A DNA stretch of 64,000 bases, from contig CM055828.1 of NCBI GenBank assembly GCA_029582265.1, positions 10,514,250 to 10,578,249 on the forward strand. Direction: 5' to 3'. Shown in pieces: positions 33,517-44,860 of this stretch. Under the pieces are notes generated by a model. That model was not told where the DNA came from. It saw only the letters and a program-made list of their open reading frames with translations, and ran no database searches. Source of the stretch: Zoroaster sp. YZ-2022 (Eukaryota > Echinodermata > Asteroidea > Forcipulatida > Zoroasteridae). Position 1 is the stretch's first letter; the number at the start of each line of letters is the position of its first letter. A program made the position numbers and the translations under genes.

Positions 33517-36500
33517 TTAGTCGTTAAGACTATACTGACCGTAAGCACAAGTATCTATTCCGTTTTCTAAAATATATTTCTTCGTGTCTAAAGGAGATAG
33601 CGATATTTTATTTACTCGCGTTGTATATAATCTATGTTTTTCGTGCCTGATAAAACTCATAGGGTGATGTAGAGTATTTTTCAACGATAAAACTTGTTTA
33701 TATCGGTCGTGTTTAATATGTCGTTCTAAAACTTGTTTTTTAACTCCTTTAGCTTTTCTTATTTGTTTTTCGTTCGATAAAAGTATCGAATACATTTTTG
33801 GTCTTAAACACACAACTTCAGAAATTACTACGCCCGCGCACTCGTCTTTCATTTTACCGATCACTTTTTCATTAGCTTCAAAATGTAAAAAATGTTGTTT
33901 ATCATAATTTGAAAAATCGTACAAAGATTTGTTTTTACACAAATCTTTATACACGTCTTTAGTTTTAATTTCGAGTAACAAGCTATCCGTATCCGTGTAT
34001 ATTAACTCGCACCCGTTTTTGTAGTTTGTTTTTAAATTATTGTAATAAAAATCGTACATTAAATGCTTGGATAAATCCAGTATACTCATTCCTACGTAAA
34101 CGGGGCGGTTGAGCGCGAGTTGCTTTTTATTCATGTGAATCGCTACTAGTTCGTTATCGAAAATCCTAGCCTCGGCAAAATTTGGTTTCGCGATGAGCGC
34201 GCGAATTTGATTTTCTGATTTTTCATCGTTTATCCGCTTCAAATTCACGTTAATGCGATTTCGTACATTTTCCATCGTTTTCCCAAAAACTGAATTGTTC
34301 ATAAGTTTAAACAAATCTTTTTCAAAATCGCTCTTTGCGTCTTTTCTTAATCTCGTGTTTAAATCAATGTACGATTTCATCCAACACGATTCGTCAAATT
34401 CTAAAACGCCGAGTTGTAAATACAATTGTAAATTACGATAATGAATCACGTAGTTAGTTTTGTCGTATAAATTTGGAACTAATTTCGTAACGTTCGGAGC
34501 CGGTTTATCTTTTAGCAACTGACGCTGACACTCGCTCATCCAGTCTTTCGGTACCGTTAACGACTCTGGCGCGAGTGGAAACGCGTTGTGAGAATCGTGT
34601 AATTCTTTGGGATATTCTAAATCAACTTCTAAAATGTATCCTTTATTGTTTTTAAATCCTTGCTTCTCGAGTCGTTTAATTCGTTTACTAGTCATCCATT
34701 TAAAATTACCCGTTGGTAAAGGTTGACTCATCGCGTAGCCGTATAAATTGTTCGCGTCCAAATACATAATGTAACTCGATGGTTTCGTTTTATCATAATC
34801 AAGCAAGTATTTATTGTTTGCTTTAGCGTATCGTTTACTCGCCATACACGTTCCTCCTCGCGTACCTTTTTCTATAAACAAATGCATGTCGATATCCGTA
34901 AACAAATCTAAAGTTTGTTTCGAATGTTTTAACAAGGCGTCCCAACTCAGACCCGGACTAGTATAATAATTAGCCGGATCCAAACCGTACTCTCGTATAC
35001 AAGTAGCGCGAAAGTTTTCAAACACGTCCGCCAACAAGCAAGTATCCGTACGCACGTACAAATCGTGATAATCGCCCAAGTTTTTACAATCAAACTCGCT
35101 ATAAACGTTTTTAGCGTGCTCGTATTGTTCTTTGGTAATGTGTCGGCTGTTTAAACTGCTGTAAAAAGAGGAGGAAGTTTAGTTTGTTAAAAATTTTCAA
35201 AAATATCCATGTACTCGTAAGGATAAATACCCTTGCTTTTAGCAAGATTAAATTTTTCTAAATCTGGTTCAAACTCGCTAGTGATCGGAAAAGAATCGTT
35301 TGATTTCACGAGTTTATCCAACGACGCCAATAAAAATTGAGCGCTGTCTATAAATCGTAGTTGATTAATACTAAAAGAAATATACTTTTCGATATTGTTT
35401 GCGATACACGTTAAATTTCCTTTGCAACGACCGGCGGCTTGCATAATGAGATGAGAGTCGTAACCTCGCAAATTATGAAATACGACCGGAATAAAAGTTT
35501 TCTCCGGTTTTAAACTGAGTCTTAAATTACAACAATTGTGAGCCGACCCTCTATACTTTCCGGTAATGTGACAATGATCGCGTACTCGTTTAAATTTGTC
35601 GTCGGCAGTTTCATAAAATGTCTTTTCGCATATCCAACATTGTTTAGCGTTTTTAAAATCTTCTTCATCCTCTTCGGTCATTATTATTTCTTTAATGTTT
35701 TTAAATATCGCGTTGATTGTTTTTGTTTCTTTTTCTAATTCATTTAAAAAATGTTCGGCCGCATCTTCTCCCCTATACGTAGCGAGAGCGCTAGTCACAC
35801 CATCGCATCGCACGACGACGTACGAATAACCGCAAACGACGTGTTCTTGCAGTTTTTTAGTGTTGGTAGAGTTTTCATCGACAATCTTTTTAATAATGCT
35901 TTCAAAATCGGCGTATATTACGAACGGAACTTTCATCTTTTTATGAAAATTTATAAATTTTAACTTGTCGTTTTTATGCTTTTCCGGCAAAACGATTTTT
36001 GTCGGTCTGTCGTTTATACCTTTGCACATTTTTACGTGATTTTCGAGAAACGCCTCTGTCGAAAAACCCTGTAAACATCTCAAACAAAAATGTTGGCGGT
36101 GTTGGTGTTTCGTTTGATCAAAAAGTAATTTATTCACGTCTTTAATCCAAACGTAGTGAGATTTAGCTTCTTTATGAATTAATAGTAAATTTATGCGATC
36201 TAGTCTCGCGGGTTGTTCGCTAAGTTTGTAAACTAGTATCGTTTTTGACTCACAACCAAAAACGATTATCGCTATATTGTTTTGTTTTTCTACCAACTTG
36301 ATCTGATTAATCGGCGTAGGAGCGTCAACATTGTTAAAATTTAAACCATCATTTGTCGGGTATTTGCGCGTTCTTTGGGGATCTTTGCAAGTTGGAAAAA
36401 GAGCGCTGCGCAGCGCCCATCGCAAACAATTGCCGTCGTTGTTTTTTACGTTGATGCACGCCGTTTCATTTTTTACATAGTCGCATAGCTCGATATAACT

Positions 36501-37275
36501 ACCGCCTTTTAGAGGTTGATACTTGCTAATTCTAATGTTCATACCGACGACACGAACTATTTCCCACCCGCTACCCTCTCTCGTATATTTTTCTAAAGCT
36601 TCAGCAATTTGCGAAAAAACATTATTTAATACATTTTCGATGTTGTCTAAATTTAATAATACAATTTGTTTATTGTTATGAAAATTTGGTTCGGCTTCAT
36701 CGACCGAGCCATCTTGTCTTTCTTTAAGTAATTTAATGCGTATATATATCATAAACTTGCACGCGTTAAATTCTTTCAAGTCTTCGCGTAACTTGACAAT
36801 AATCTTTGGTTTTACCGCTTGTGAAAAAATGTTTAAATCTTTTTCTTTGCTGTGATTCGGCGGAACCGTCATTCTTCGTTCGCGCAACCATCTTCCACCG
36901 TCAATCGGTGGGTTAAATCTCAACTCTGCTTCTTGCCCGTAAAACCTTTTAATAGCCGGCGTCGATGTAGTCTTTTTTTATCAACTGCGCTTTTTTTCCC
37001 GCGCCGTGTCTAGGTATATTTATATTTTCGACATTTATACGCTCTTTCAATTCGGCTAAATTGAATTTATACAATGGCTTTGGTTTATGTTGTTTTAAAT
37101 AATTTTTCACATATTCGTAATAAACGCGTTTATTGAATTTACCCTTGCTGTTTGGAAATATACGGATTGGTACTTCTCCAAATCTACTGGATTGTATATG
37201 TTCTTTCACAAAATCTTGTAATTTTTCCAATGTCCATTTTGATAAATATTGTTTAGTAGCAGATCGTCGTTCCAT
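33517..37275 (-). pseudogene. Polinton DNA polymerase B (protein-primed), broken
   Basis: Frames 37275-36949, 36923-35187 and 35079-33517 cover one polymerase of about 1,250 codons. Domains: an N-terminal 108-codon part rich in charged helices (possibly SAP-like DNA binding); a CxxC...H...C cluster (residues 280-300 of the second frame); exonuclease motifs YADFES (337-342) and HNLRGYDSHL (483-492), with the third at the start of the last frame; then polymerase motifs YLDANNLYG, KLMNNSVFGK and YTDTDSL (residues 106, 258 and 361 of the last frame). Breaks: a one-base excess in an A7 run (36973-36979), TAA at 35187-35189, and a frame change near 35166. Compared with the second copy it also lacks 8 residues before VLEFDES. 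It replicates linear genomes from a protein primer. Confidence 0.9.
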
Positions 37276-37290
37276 TCTCTCTAATCAATA

Positions 37291-37612
37291 TATACCTAGA
37301 CAATAACAAACGGGAAAAAAGGGGAAAAAACGTGAAGTCTTTAGTTTATTCTTAAAAGCGCGTTAGATTTTCTGAAAAACCTCCCTACTACTATCCAACG
37401 AATTTGGTTAAAAAAAGGCACGTCTAAATACTCTGTTTTGCGACTTTGTTAAAATCCCCTACTACTACCCAACGAATTTGGTTAAAAAGTCATTTTTATA
37501 GGAGATGCGCTGGATGCGGCATCTACCATACTACTCACAGAGTTATGTGTTTGGTTACAATACATGTACACAATTTTGCTAACTAACGCGTATTAAAAAT
37601 TGAGAAACGTTC
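37291..37612. repeat. Right flank of the Polinton with a 77-base direct repeat
   Basis: CCAACGAATTTGGTTAAAAA occurs at about 37397 and 37474, each preceded by CTACTACTAYC. This could belong to the Polinton's terminal repeat region, but the left end is missing and cannot confirm it. No gene. Confidence 0.6.
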
Positions 37613-37862
37613 TGCACAATAAACCCTTTCACGGTAATAAGTGCCATGTTTTTGACAGGGCAAAATATATTGTTTATTTCGAAAACTCATTGCCGTAGCG
37701 TCTGGGACCAAGCGCTCGAATTTCAGTCGATCTTCACGTATACGCATTCCAGACGCGTGCGTGAAGTTCGAGCGCTGGGTCGCAGACGGCAACGAATGTT
37801 CGAAACAATTTTGCCCCATCAAAACATGGTGCATATTACCGTGAAAAGGTTTATTATGCACA
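37613..37862. mobile_element. Near-perfect 250-bp palindrome (fold-back MITE-like)
   Basis: The left half (TGCACAATAAACCCTTTCAC, GGTAATAAGTGCCATG, and so on) is matched almost base for base by the reverse complement of the right half, down to a centre near 37738. Both halves include GCGCTCGAA and its complement (37708 and 37768). A transcript would fold into a single long hairpin. No coding content. Confidence 0.85.
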
Positions 37863-39789
37863 TTTTAGTCAGAGTGGGTTAACTTAAAGTAATTATAGAG
37901 TTATTTGTGCAACTTTCACAAAACCAAAACACCCACAAACAGTTAATGAACTTGTAACTGAGCTGAGAAAGTGAAAAACAAAATTTAAAAACTCGAAAAG
38001 AAAATGTTCTGTTGATTTAAAACGTTTTAACTAGGAAATGCGCTTCAAGCGCCTTAGGAAATATTTTACATGATCACCGTGACATTTTTTTGTTACTTTA
38101 CTCACCAATCAGAGACCTTAGTAGCTAAAATATTGCCCAAAACACCACCGAGTCCAAGACAACAAAGCTTTTTTCAAATTTAAATCACAGTTGCAAGGCA
38201 TGACGGGTAATCCCCTCTTAGCCGTTTTTGAAAATGCCCACTGTTAATATGATACATCAAATGTTAAGAAAAGCTACTTAGAAAACTATTTGTCATTGAT
38301 AAAAAACATTTTTAAAATATTTTGTGAAGAAAGAGTAACAACTGATAAAAGCACAGTCCATCATTTAGAAGGGATATGCAGCTAAAGTTTCCCTTTTCAA
38401 AATCTTGACAAGTTCACATAGCAACGACCTTGAACGTCAAGTTCACGATCCCCCCTTTTACAACAAAGGGCGACCTCTATTTCTAATTGCGCGAATGACT
38501 CAAAATTGATAATTATCGTGGGTTCAAAGGGAAAACGTTATTTAAAACTATTTTATGGATTTGAAGATTAATTGGACTGTTTTTGTATGTGGATGGTAGT
38601 ATAAGGGATCGATTCATCGCAATCTGGGTTCATTTTGGTTAATAATTCGTGTCGAAAAGTAATTTCCATTTTGATAATGCCATCCCCCCTTTTACCGATT
38701 TTTTTCTGAATTCGGTTAAAATCAATGATTTAAATTATCTTTTTCGGACATTTAAACGTAAAATCCACATTATCTCATTTCCGTCCGTCGGCAAAAAATC
38801 ACAAACTCATTCAGACACTTTGTACGAAAAGGAAAGGAAATTTAATTATGCGAATCCCCTCATTTACAAGAAGATTTAGGTAAAACAGGTGTTTTTTACC
38901 CTTCGGAAAACTCAATATTTCGATATTAAAATACATAAAGAAATGGTTAAAATGATGTTTATCATAAGAATACATGTTCCTGTCGCTGATAAAGCAAGAT
39001 TTATGAAATTTGATAAAATAGTTCTTATGTTATAACTATTTGATTTTCAACAGTTGCACTTGCTTTTATCGACGCTTCGAGCTAATATAGGTCCTTTGGA
39101 TCACCACAAGATGCACCTTATCGTTTTTGCCAATTTTGGGAGGCTTCAAAAGCTCAGATTTTAAAAATGTTAAGTTCTGTTTTAAAGAATCAAGATTTCA
39201 CTCGTCATTTCAAAATTAAATAAACAAACTCCATAAAAAACTGTTTTAATGAAACAAAACCCCCTTATTTACAAAAACGACATTCATTAATTATTGTAAA
39301 TGGGGGGATTGCAGGTGTATGTCCGACTATAAGACGAATCACGGGGTAGGGGAAACAGGCTGAGAAGTTGCCTTAAACTTGTTGGACCAACCGGTGTACC
39401 CCCTAAATGGGTCTTGCATGTATAGTAGGAAAAAGTGGGGGGAGCTTGGAGTAAAGGTACAGGTTTTCTTTTGGATGTGATGTGCAGGTACAGGTGATAT
39501 CCCCAACAGGAAAAATGTCCTATCCTCCCCATTCACTTTTCCCTTAAAGGGAGTCAGGAACATCCGCCCAACGGATTATTAGTATTTTAAATAAGATTAG
39601 CTGGAAAAAACAACAAAACAAGGCCAAATGAAAGTAAACTCAACACAAAGATTTGTATTTATTTATTTCAATAATTTATTTATTTATCTATTGATGTTAT
39701 TTACAAAATGACATCAGTGATGAATTTCAGTAAAACTTAAAGGTACACACCGCCCTAAAAGTGCAAAAAATGGGATTGATAGAATGATA
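37863..39789. other. Non-coding AT-rich stretch
   Basis: I see no gene, splice pattern or repeat structure that I can support here, apart from T- and A-rich runs and a (TTTA)n-like run near 39660-39690. The small open frames have no recognisable features. Confidence 0.5.
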
Positions 39790-40158
39790 CACTCTAAAAA
39801 CTCCCGGGTCAAAATGTTGACCCTTTTTCCGGGTCAAAATAAATTGACCCTTTTCTGGGTCAATTTTATAGATGGTTGACGTCATGCAATGTTTTGATTG
39901 GACAAAAACTGGCACGTGGTATATGACGTGCTGTATGCGCGGCTCAAGTTACATTTTCGAAGGTACTGTGTCCGCCATCTTTTCTAAATGCTTGTCGTGT
40001 ACGTGTACGCAGTGAGCAAGTAACGTTAAAACTAGTCATTCAGTATCAACTACTAGTATCATGGATAAATTTGTTCAAGAAACGTTACAGAAATGGGAGC
40101 TTTCTCCGTATCTGACTGCATTTGAAGGTATGTTCAACTTACATTGGTGCTAGTAATA

Positions 40159-41138
40159 TCCTCAATTTACCCTAAATGACGCACCTAAGGTTATATAATC
40201 AACTGGACGGTAACTTACAAATGAAATTAGCAGTTTGGTGTTTCAGTTTGTTTCAGTGAAGGATTCTCTTGTGAAATGCGGAATTTCAATGCATGATCAT
40301 ACGCGTGGACGTCTTGAGCGCCGTTTTTTGAGACGCACAGAATTGTGGTCGTCAAAAAATTGATGTTGGTATAATGACTCACCCCAAACTGTTAAAGTTC
40401 ATGGGGGCACAGAAAATGTACCAAAGAAGAAAAACAGTTGAATCATGTTTCATCTTATTCCAGATGGTTGTAAAAATTTTTTTCAATTTTTAAAATAAAA
40501 TGGTATAATTTGGAGAAGCTCTCAAAACTTTTAATCAATATTCTTGAAATACCAACAAAATGGAAGGTCGTTAAAATTTTGCAAAAGTACTTTAAAACTT
40601 TGAAATGTGTAAAAATGCTGTTAACCTTTTGTCAAATAAAAGATTTCTTTTCATAACCATGATATTAATGTTTCATTTTCTCAATAATTTTCCACTACCG
40701 ACGAAGTAAATACCAACGAATTAAGTAGTGTTCGTTCGCTTCTTCTATAAGGAATGTCCATTTTGAGGATCAGTATGTCTTTAAAAAATCATTGCAAATG
40801 CAAAACATTCATATATTTTGGTTTCCACAGACAACAGCTTGTTGACAGCATAGAACAATAAAATCACAGATGTTCGTGAAAAAAATTTGAGGTCATGTAA
40901 ATCTCTTACTATTTGTATCTAGTAAAATCAGTGGTTAAACAACTTGTTCTACTTTCACAAGCACTAACTTTCCAGTAAATCATACAATTTCACTATAATT
41001 TTTATTTCTGTAACAAGCACGACTTAGATAAGTTTATGCAACCAGTAATGCGCCATAGTTTTGTAAGTTTTCCGAGAAATGCTAAGCCAAAAGTAGGTGC
41101 GTCATTTCACGAGTGCGGCGAATTACGTACATGGACGA
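40159..41138 (-). mobile_element. Full copy of the 1-kb TA-flanked non-autonomous transposon (copy 3)
   Basis: Reverse-strand copy: starts TCCTCAATTTACCC and ends CATGGACGA, with TA on both sides (40157-40158, 41139-41140). It is very similar along its length to 14358-15366 and 54111-55121. It sits inside the intron of the SAM-like gene of the CACTA-like element, so it inserted after that element. Confidence 0.9.
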
Positions 41139-41237
41139 TACATTGTATATTGTACAAATGTAACGTTAACGTTATGGATTTTTATGTTGGTGGCCGTCGT
41201 GGATTGATGTCGAGAGGGGTCCGATCTCGATAGACTA

Positions 41238-41280
41238 AGTAGGCCCATAGAGAAAGGTCCTTTCTCTATGGTAGGCCTAA
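41238..41280. repeat. Short perfect hairpin
   Basis: TAGGCCCATAGAGAAAGG is followed within two bases by CTTTCTCTATGGTAGGCCTA, an 18-base stem with one bulge. Isolated, no known role. Confidence 0.7.
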
Positions 41281-42153
41281 CGGTGTACAAGCCAACTCGT
41301 ACTCATTGTGGTCAACTCGCAAATAAAGATGATTGTGTTCAATTATTTTACCAAAAAGGTAAACTAGTGTTACTAATGACGGTTAAGTCCTACGCTGACA
41401 TGGCTGAGAGAGTGGTTATGTTTGAATTAGTACAGTTATAGTAGTTCCAAAGGAATATAACAATCTTGTTCAAGGTGAGTTTTTAAACAATTTCCCTCGT
41501 TATGTCTTCATATGCAGTGGCGGATGCAGGGAAGGTTGTGACCAACATTACACACCCTCTAATAAATAACTGAACTTTATGCCAAAATACACACATTTAA
41601 ATTTACACTGTAATTTTAATTATTTTCCCATTGAAATTGGCCACAGAACAATGATCAGCCAATAGGTCCTTTATATAGTTTATGGACGCTTTATTCATTT
41701 AATTTAAAAATGTTTTTTTCCTTTCTTTAATCCAGGTTGGTACCAACATACCCTCATACCTGGAGAGAGTCAAGCAAGAACAACCGTTCATATTATTGCT
41801 GGGTGAGATGTTGGAGCCAGAGCAGGTGTTTGTCATCATTGAACATCGAGCAGTGGAGTTAACTCCCTGCTCAAAGGACTGGATGTATGTTTTAAATTGT
41901 TTTATATTATTGACATGTCTTATCCCTGGCAGTGTGCCACCACATGGGAATTTATTCAGAAGGATTTTTCTACTAGGAGGAAACGGGAAACCACAAACAT
42001 CGGGCTGTGTAAGGTCACTAAGAGCTTATCTAAATTGAAAACAAGCATCTATCTAACTTAAAGTACATTGAAAAAAAAATTACCCTCAATGCTGATCAAT
42101 AGTTTTAGTTTCAAGACTAGTAGCTTTCCATGGTGAAAAAGGATAGGTGAAGA

Positions 42154-42323
42154 ATATTTGTGGTGACACCATGTAGAAATTCTCTTTTGAGTAGTAAATA
42201 GTTCTGAAAAAAAAACGGTTGGTTACAACTAGAGCTCGGAGCATACTGATAGAAAAAGTTTAGTTGTAACCAATCGATTCTTACTGTTCAAAAGAAAATT
42301 TCTTCATGGTGGCACCACAAATA
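42154..42323. mobile_element. 170-bp hairpin element related to 56060-56190
   Basis: The outer arms ATTTGTGGTGACACCATG and CATGGTGGCACCACAAAT, and inner arms GGTTGGTTACAACTAG and TAGTTGTAACCAATC, make the whole segment one long hairpin. The loop carries GAGCATACTGAT, and the same order (CATACTGAT, a GTTGTAC arm, ATGGTGTCACC) appears at 56066-56170. Probably the terminus of a Penelope-type or SINE-like family. Confidence 0.6.
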
Positions 42324-43382
42324 AGCTTTACTTAGTTTTAATATAAGATTACTTGACAAACAGCCTAGCCTAGATTTTTTTGTTTTGCTAATGCCACTTT
42401 TTTATATTGTTTGAGATATGCTTGTTATTTGTTTTACCTGAAGTTTTTGTATTGTGCATTAACTGCATTGACATTGAAGTTTTTACGTTATGGTCAGAGA
42501 GTTTCAGGGGATGTATATTCACATGCTACAAGGGCCGAGGAAATTTGGGCTCTTTAAAAAGCTTATTTTTTTATATAAAATATATTAATTATTGTGCTTA
42601 CCTCAACTGTGTGTAACAGTAACCTAAACACATGTATTTTTTTAAATCTTGTATGAGAACCCTTTGAGACATTGAACTTCATTTGTTTTCTGTCAAAACA
42701 AAACTACTACTCCATTCAAGTTTCATCTTGTTTCGGGAAAAATAAATCACACTTGTTCATATCTTTGTACATGTATTTGAACTATAATTTGCAAGATCAC
42801 ACAGTTATTGTACAGTTAAGTAAATGTTTATCAATGTTTGTATTCATTCTAATGTGAAAAGGAACATCAGCTGATATCCATTTCCGATTTGAATTTTCTA
42901 CATATATGTACATGTAACGTTTGACAGTGTCACAGCATGTCGAACAAAATGTTTGGAATCATATACTAGAGTAAAAACGTTAAGGTAATAATTCAGTCAG
43001 GTTCTAGTCAGTTAATAATCAATTTAAAATGACTTTATATACTTTATACACATACATGTTTTCCTTGCCAAAGAGAAATAAATACATGTGACCAATAGCA
43101 GGTAATTTATTGTTTGTTTCTTTTCATTTAGAGCTATCCTTCAAATTTGATTGTTATCTTCCCTTTAAGTTTAGCCATCCCGACATACAAGGTAAGCATG
43201 TTTTTCCTTACATACAGATGCCCTTATTTATGGCAATTTACTATTTGAGAAACCTTTTGTAAGGGTTTATAAACCTGAATTTTGTTTTATTTTAAAATCT
43301 TAGTATTGCTTGCCATAGATAAGGCTTCTCAATACATGGAAATCATGCTTATCTTTTCTGACCCGGAACTCTGGTTAAAATA

Positions 43383-43570
43383 AATTTGACCCTGGAGCCC
43401 GGGTTGGATATGACCCGACACTTTACGGGTCAGAAACAATTTTTGACCCGGAATAGGGTCAGCTGATATGACCCTATTCCGGGTCAAATATTTTGACCCA
43501 ACTTTCCGGGTCATTCTGACCTGTAAAGTGTCGGGTCATATCCAACCCGGAGTTTGGGTCAAATTTGACC
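43383..43570. repeat. 188-bp inverted repeat at the CACTA-like element's right end
   Basis: AAATTTGACCC through GGGTTGGATATGACCCGAC pairs with GTCGGGTCATATCCAACCC through GGGTCAAATTT, around a centre near 43474. It is made of GGGTCA/TGACCC modules. Probably the transposase-binding sub-terminal array, here folded into a nearly perfect palindrome. Confidence 0.85.
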
Positions 43571-43608
43571 CATTTTGGGTCAAATCTGACCCGGGAGTTT
43601 TAAGAGTG

Positions 43609-44363
43609 TAGATAATCCTTTTTGGAAGGTTTTCTTCAAAAAACTAAATCTGGGTATCATGTAATTACCGAGAAATGTCCAAAAAACAACAATAATGTCA
43701 AAGGTCACGTATACGCATTTCCAGTAGTCTACGACCGCGAAACCTGTAAGGCAATATCGCAGATTGTATTTAGACTGGTACCTCTGCATTGCACACCATC
43801 GTGATTGTAACAAGAGGAACAAGGTTCCAGTCTTTACATTTTTTGTATCCTGGTTCTGGTTCTGGTGAAATACTGCATAATCTCCACATATTGGGATGTA
43901 CATATGTACATATGTGTTGTAAACACACGAACGATCACAGAATTCCTGGATTCGATTGCAACCAGATGCACGTCGACGTCCAAGATCATCCAAAAAAGTG
44001 AGGAAAATGCTTAATATTAGGCTTGATAGACCTTGGATCAACCATGGAGAAAGGCATAGACTGAACAAACCGGTGCTTAGCAGCATCTATCTGGACATGC
44101 TGGATTCATGATCAATATCATGATATAGTTTACATTGCCATCGGTAGACAGAACATGTGTAACATGATGAACACAATCATGACAATGTCCCCTGTCAATT
44201 ATGTGAAATTGCCCAAACCCCCGATTACATACTCTACATATTTGACAAGAAAAAATTGTGAAAGGGAAGCTTCAATTTTGCTTTAGATTGTCATATTCTC
44301 AAAATATTATCAAACATTTTTATTTGGTTGGGACACATACTATAGGCGGCTTAGGGCTAATGA
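43609..44363. other. Non-coding stretch
   Basis: No gene or repeat that I can support. The minus frame 44086-43580 has a hydrophobic start but no recognisable domain and I do not call it a gene. Confidence 0.4.
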
Positions 44364-44860
44364 CCAAATTATTTTGTCCGAAATGCTTTTAAGTTTTAGG
44401 GGGCCTAGTTTTATCTTAGAGAAAAGAAAAAGAAAAAAAAAGACATTATAAATACAAGAATTTCCCAGATATAACTTTGTGAAACACGAGGGGGAGCACT
44501 TATTTTTAATAAATTTTCACAGGTTGGTTTTTACGCTATTTTTCATGAGATCTAATGTTAACGTGTTACAGGGTTGACGTCAATGTTCATTATCAAATAC
44601 CAATTATCAAATACCAATTATTTTGTCCGAAATGCTTTTAAGTTTTAGGGGGCCTAGTTTTATCTTAGAGAAAAGAAAAAGAAAAAAAAAGACATAAATA
44701 CAAGAATTTCCCAGATATAACTTTGTGAAACACGAGGGGGAGCACTTATTTTTAATAAATTTTCACAGGTTGGTTTTTACGCTATTTTTCATGAGATCTA
44801 ATGTTAACGTGTTACAGGGTTGAAGTCAATGTTCATTATCAAATACCAATGATGAACATT
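44364..44860 (+). repeat. Tandem duplication, period about 246 bp
   Basis: ATTATTTTGTCCGAAATGC at about 44370 and 44616 starts two nearly identical blocks, which run on through GTGAAACACGAGGGGGAGC to CAATGTTCATTATCAAATAC. The two copies differ by a 4-base indel near the AAAGACAT tract and a few substitutions. No gene. Confidence 0.9.

Larger units (their letters stand above)
18018..37290. mobile_element. Polinton/Maverick element (adintovirus-like), inactivated
   Basis: The gene set is diagnostic: a protein-primed family B DNA polymerase, a retroviral-type integrase, an FtsK/A32-like packaging ATPase, a double-jelly-roll major capsid protein and a probable single-jelly-roll minor capsid protein, plus conserved small membrane and coiled-coil proteins. 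Clusters alternate in strand: minus to 20624, plus to 22015, minus to 23795, plus to 33513, minus to 37275. Gaps are usually 4-40 bases. An adenain-like protease, expected in such elements, is not seen. The left end is cut by a piggyBac at TTAA and the right end has no recognisable inverted partner. The bases have far more CpG than the surrounding DNA, which suggests fairly recent arrival, yet most large genes are broken. Confidence 0.9.
40061..42061 (+). pseudogene. Transposon-carried SAM-like protein gene, exon remnants
   Basis: Exon A (40061-40127) starts with ATG and encodes MDKFVQETLQKWELSPYLTA, which looks like the first helices of a SAM domain, then a GTATGT donor. Exon B begins at 41736 after a pyrimidine-rich CAG acceptor and encodes IPSYLERVKQEQPFILLLGE and a following strand-rich part (VFVIIEHRAVEL). 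A frame change near 41910 is needed to continue to a stop at 42059-42061. This pairing of an N-terminal SAM-like exon with that C-terminal part is common in transposon-associated proteins of fish. The middle exons are absent and the 1-kb transposon copy occupies the intron. Function unknown. Confidence 0.5.
39790..43608 (+). mobile_element. CACTA/EnSpm-like DNA transposon, 3.8 kb
   Basis: It starts CACTCTAAAAACTCCCGGGT and ends in the inverted counterpart (reverse complement CACTCTTAAAACTCCCGGGT), with TA outside both ends. Both sub-terminal regions are full of GGGTCAAATTTGACCC-type repeats, typical of CACTA/EnSpm elements, and similar ends are familiar from fish genomes. Inside lie two exons of a SAM-like protein, a copy of the 1-kb TA-flanked transposon and two hairpins. 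No DDE transposase is seen, so it is non-autonomous. The exact target duplication is unclear. Confidence 0.75.

Noticed and set aside
18257..37275. Bacterial or phage operon
   Set aside because: Gene order is compact, but there are no ribosome binding sites, the gene set is that of a Polinton, and the surroundings have spliced genes and LINEs.
43580..44086. 168-codon minus-strand frame
   Set aside because: Composition and lack of any motif suggest a chance frame in non-coding DNA.
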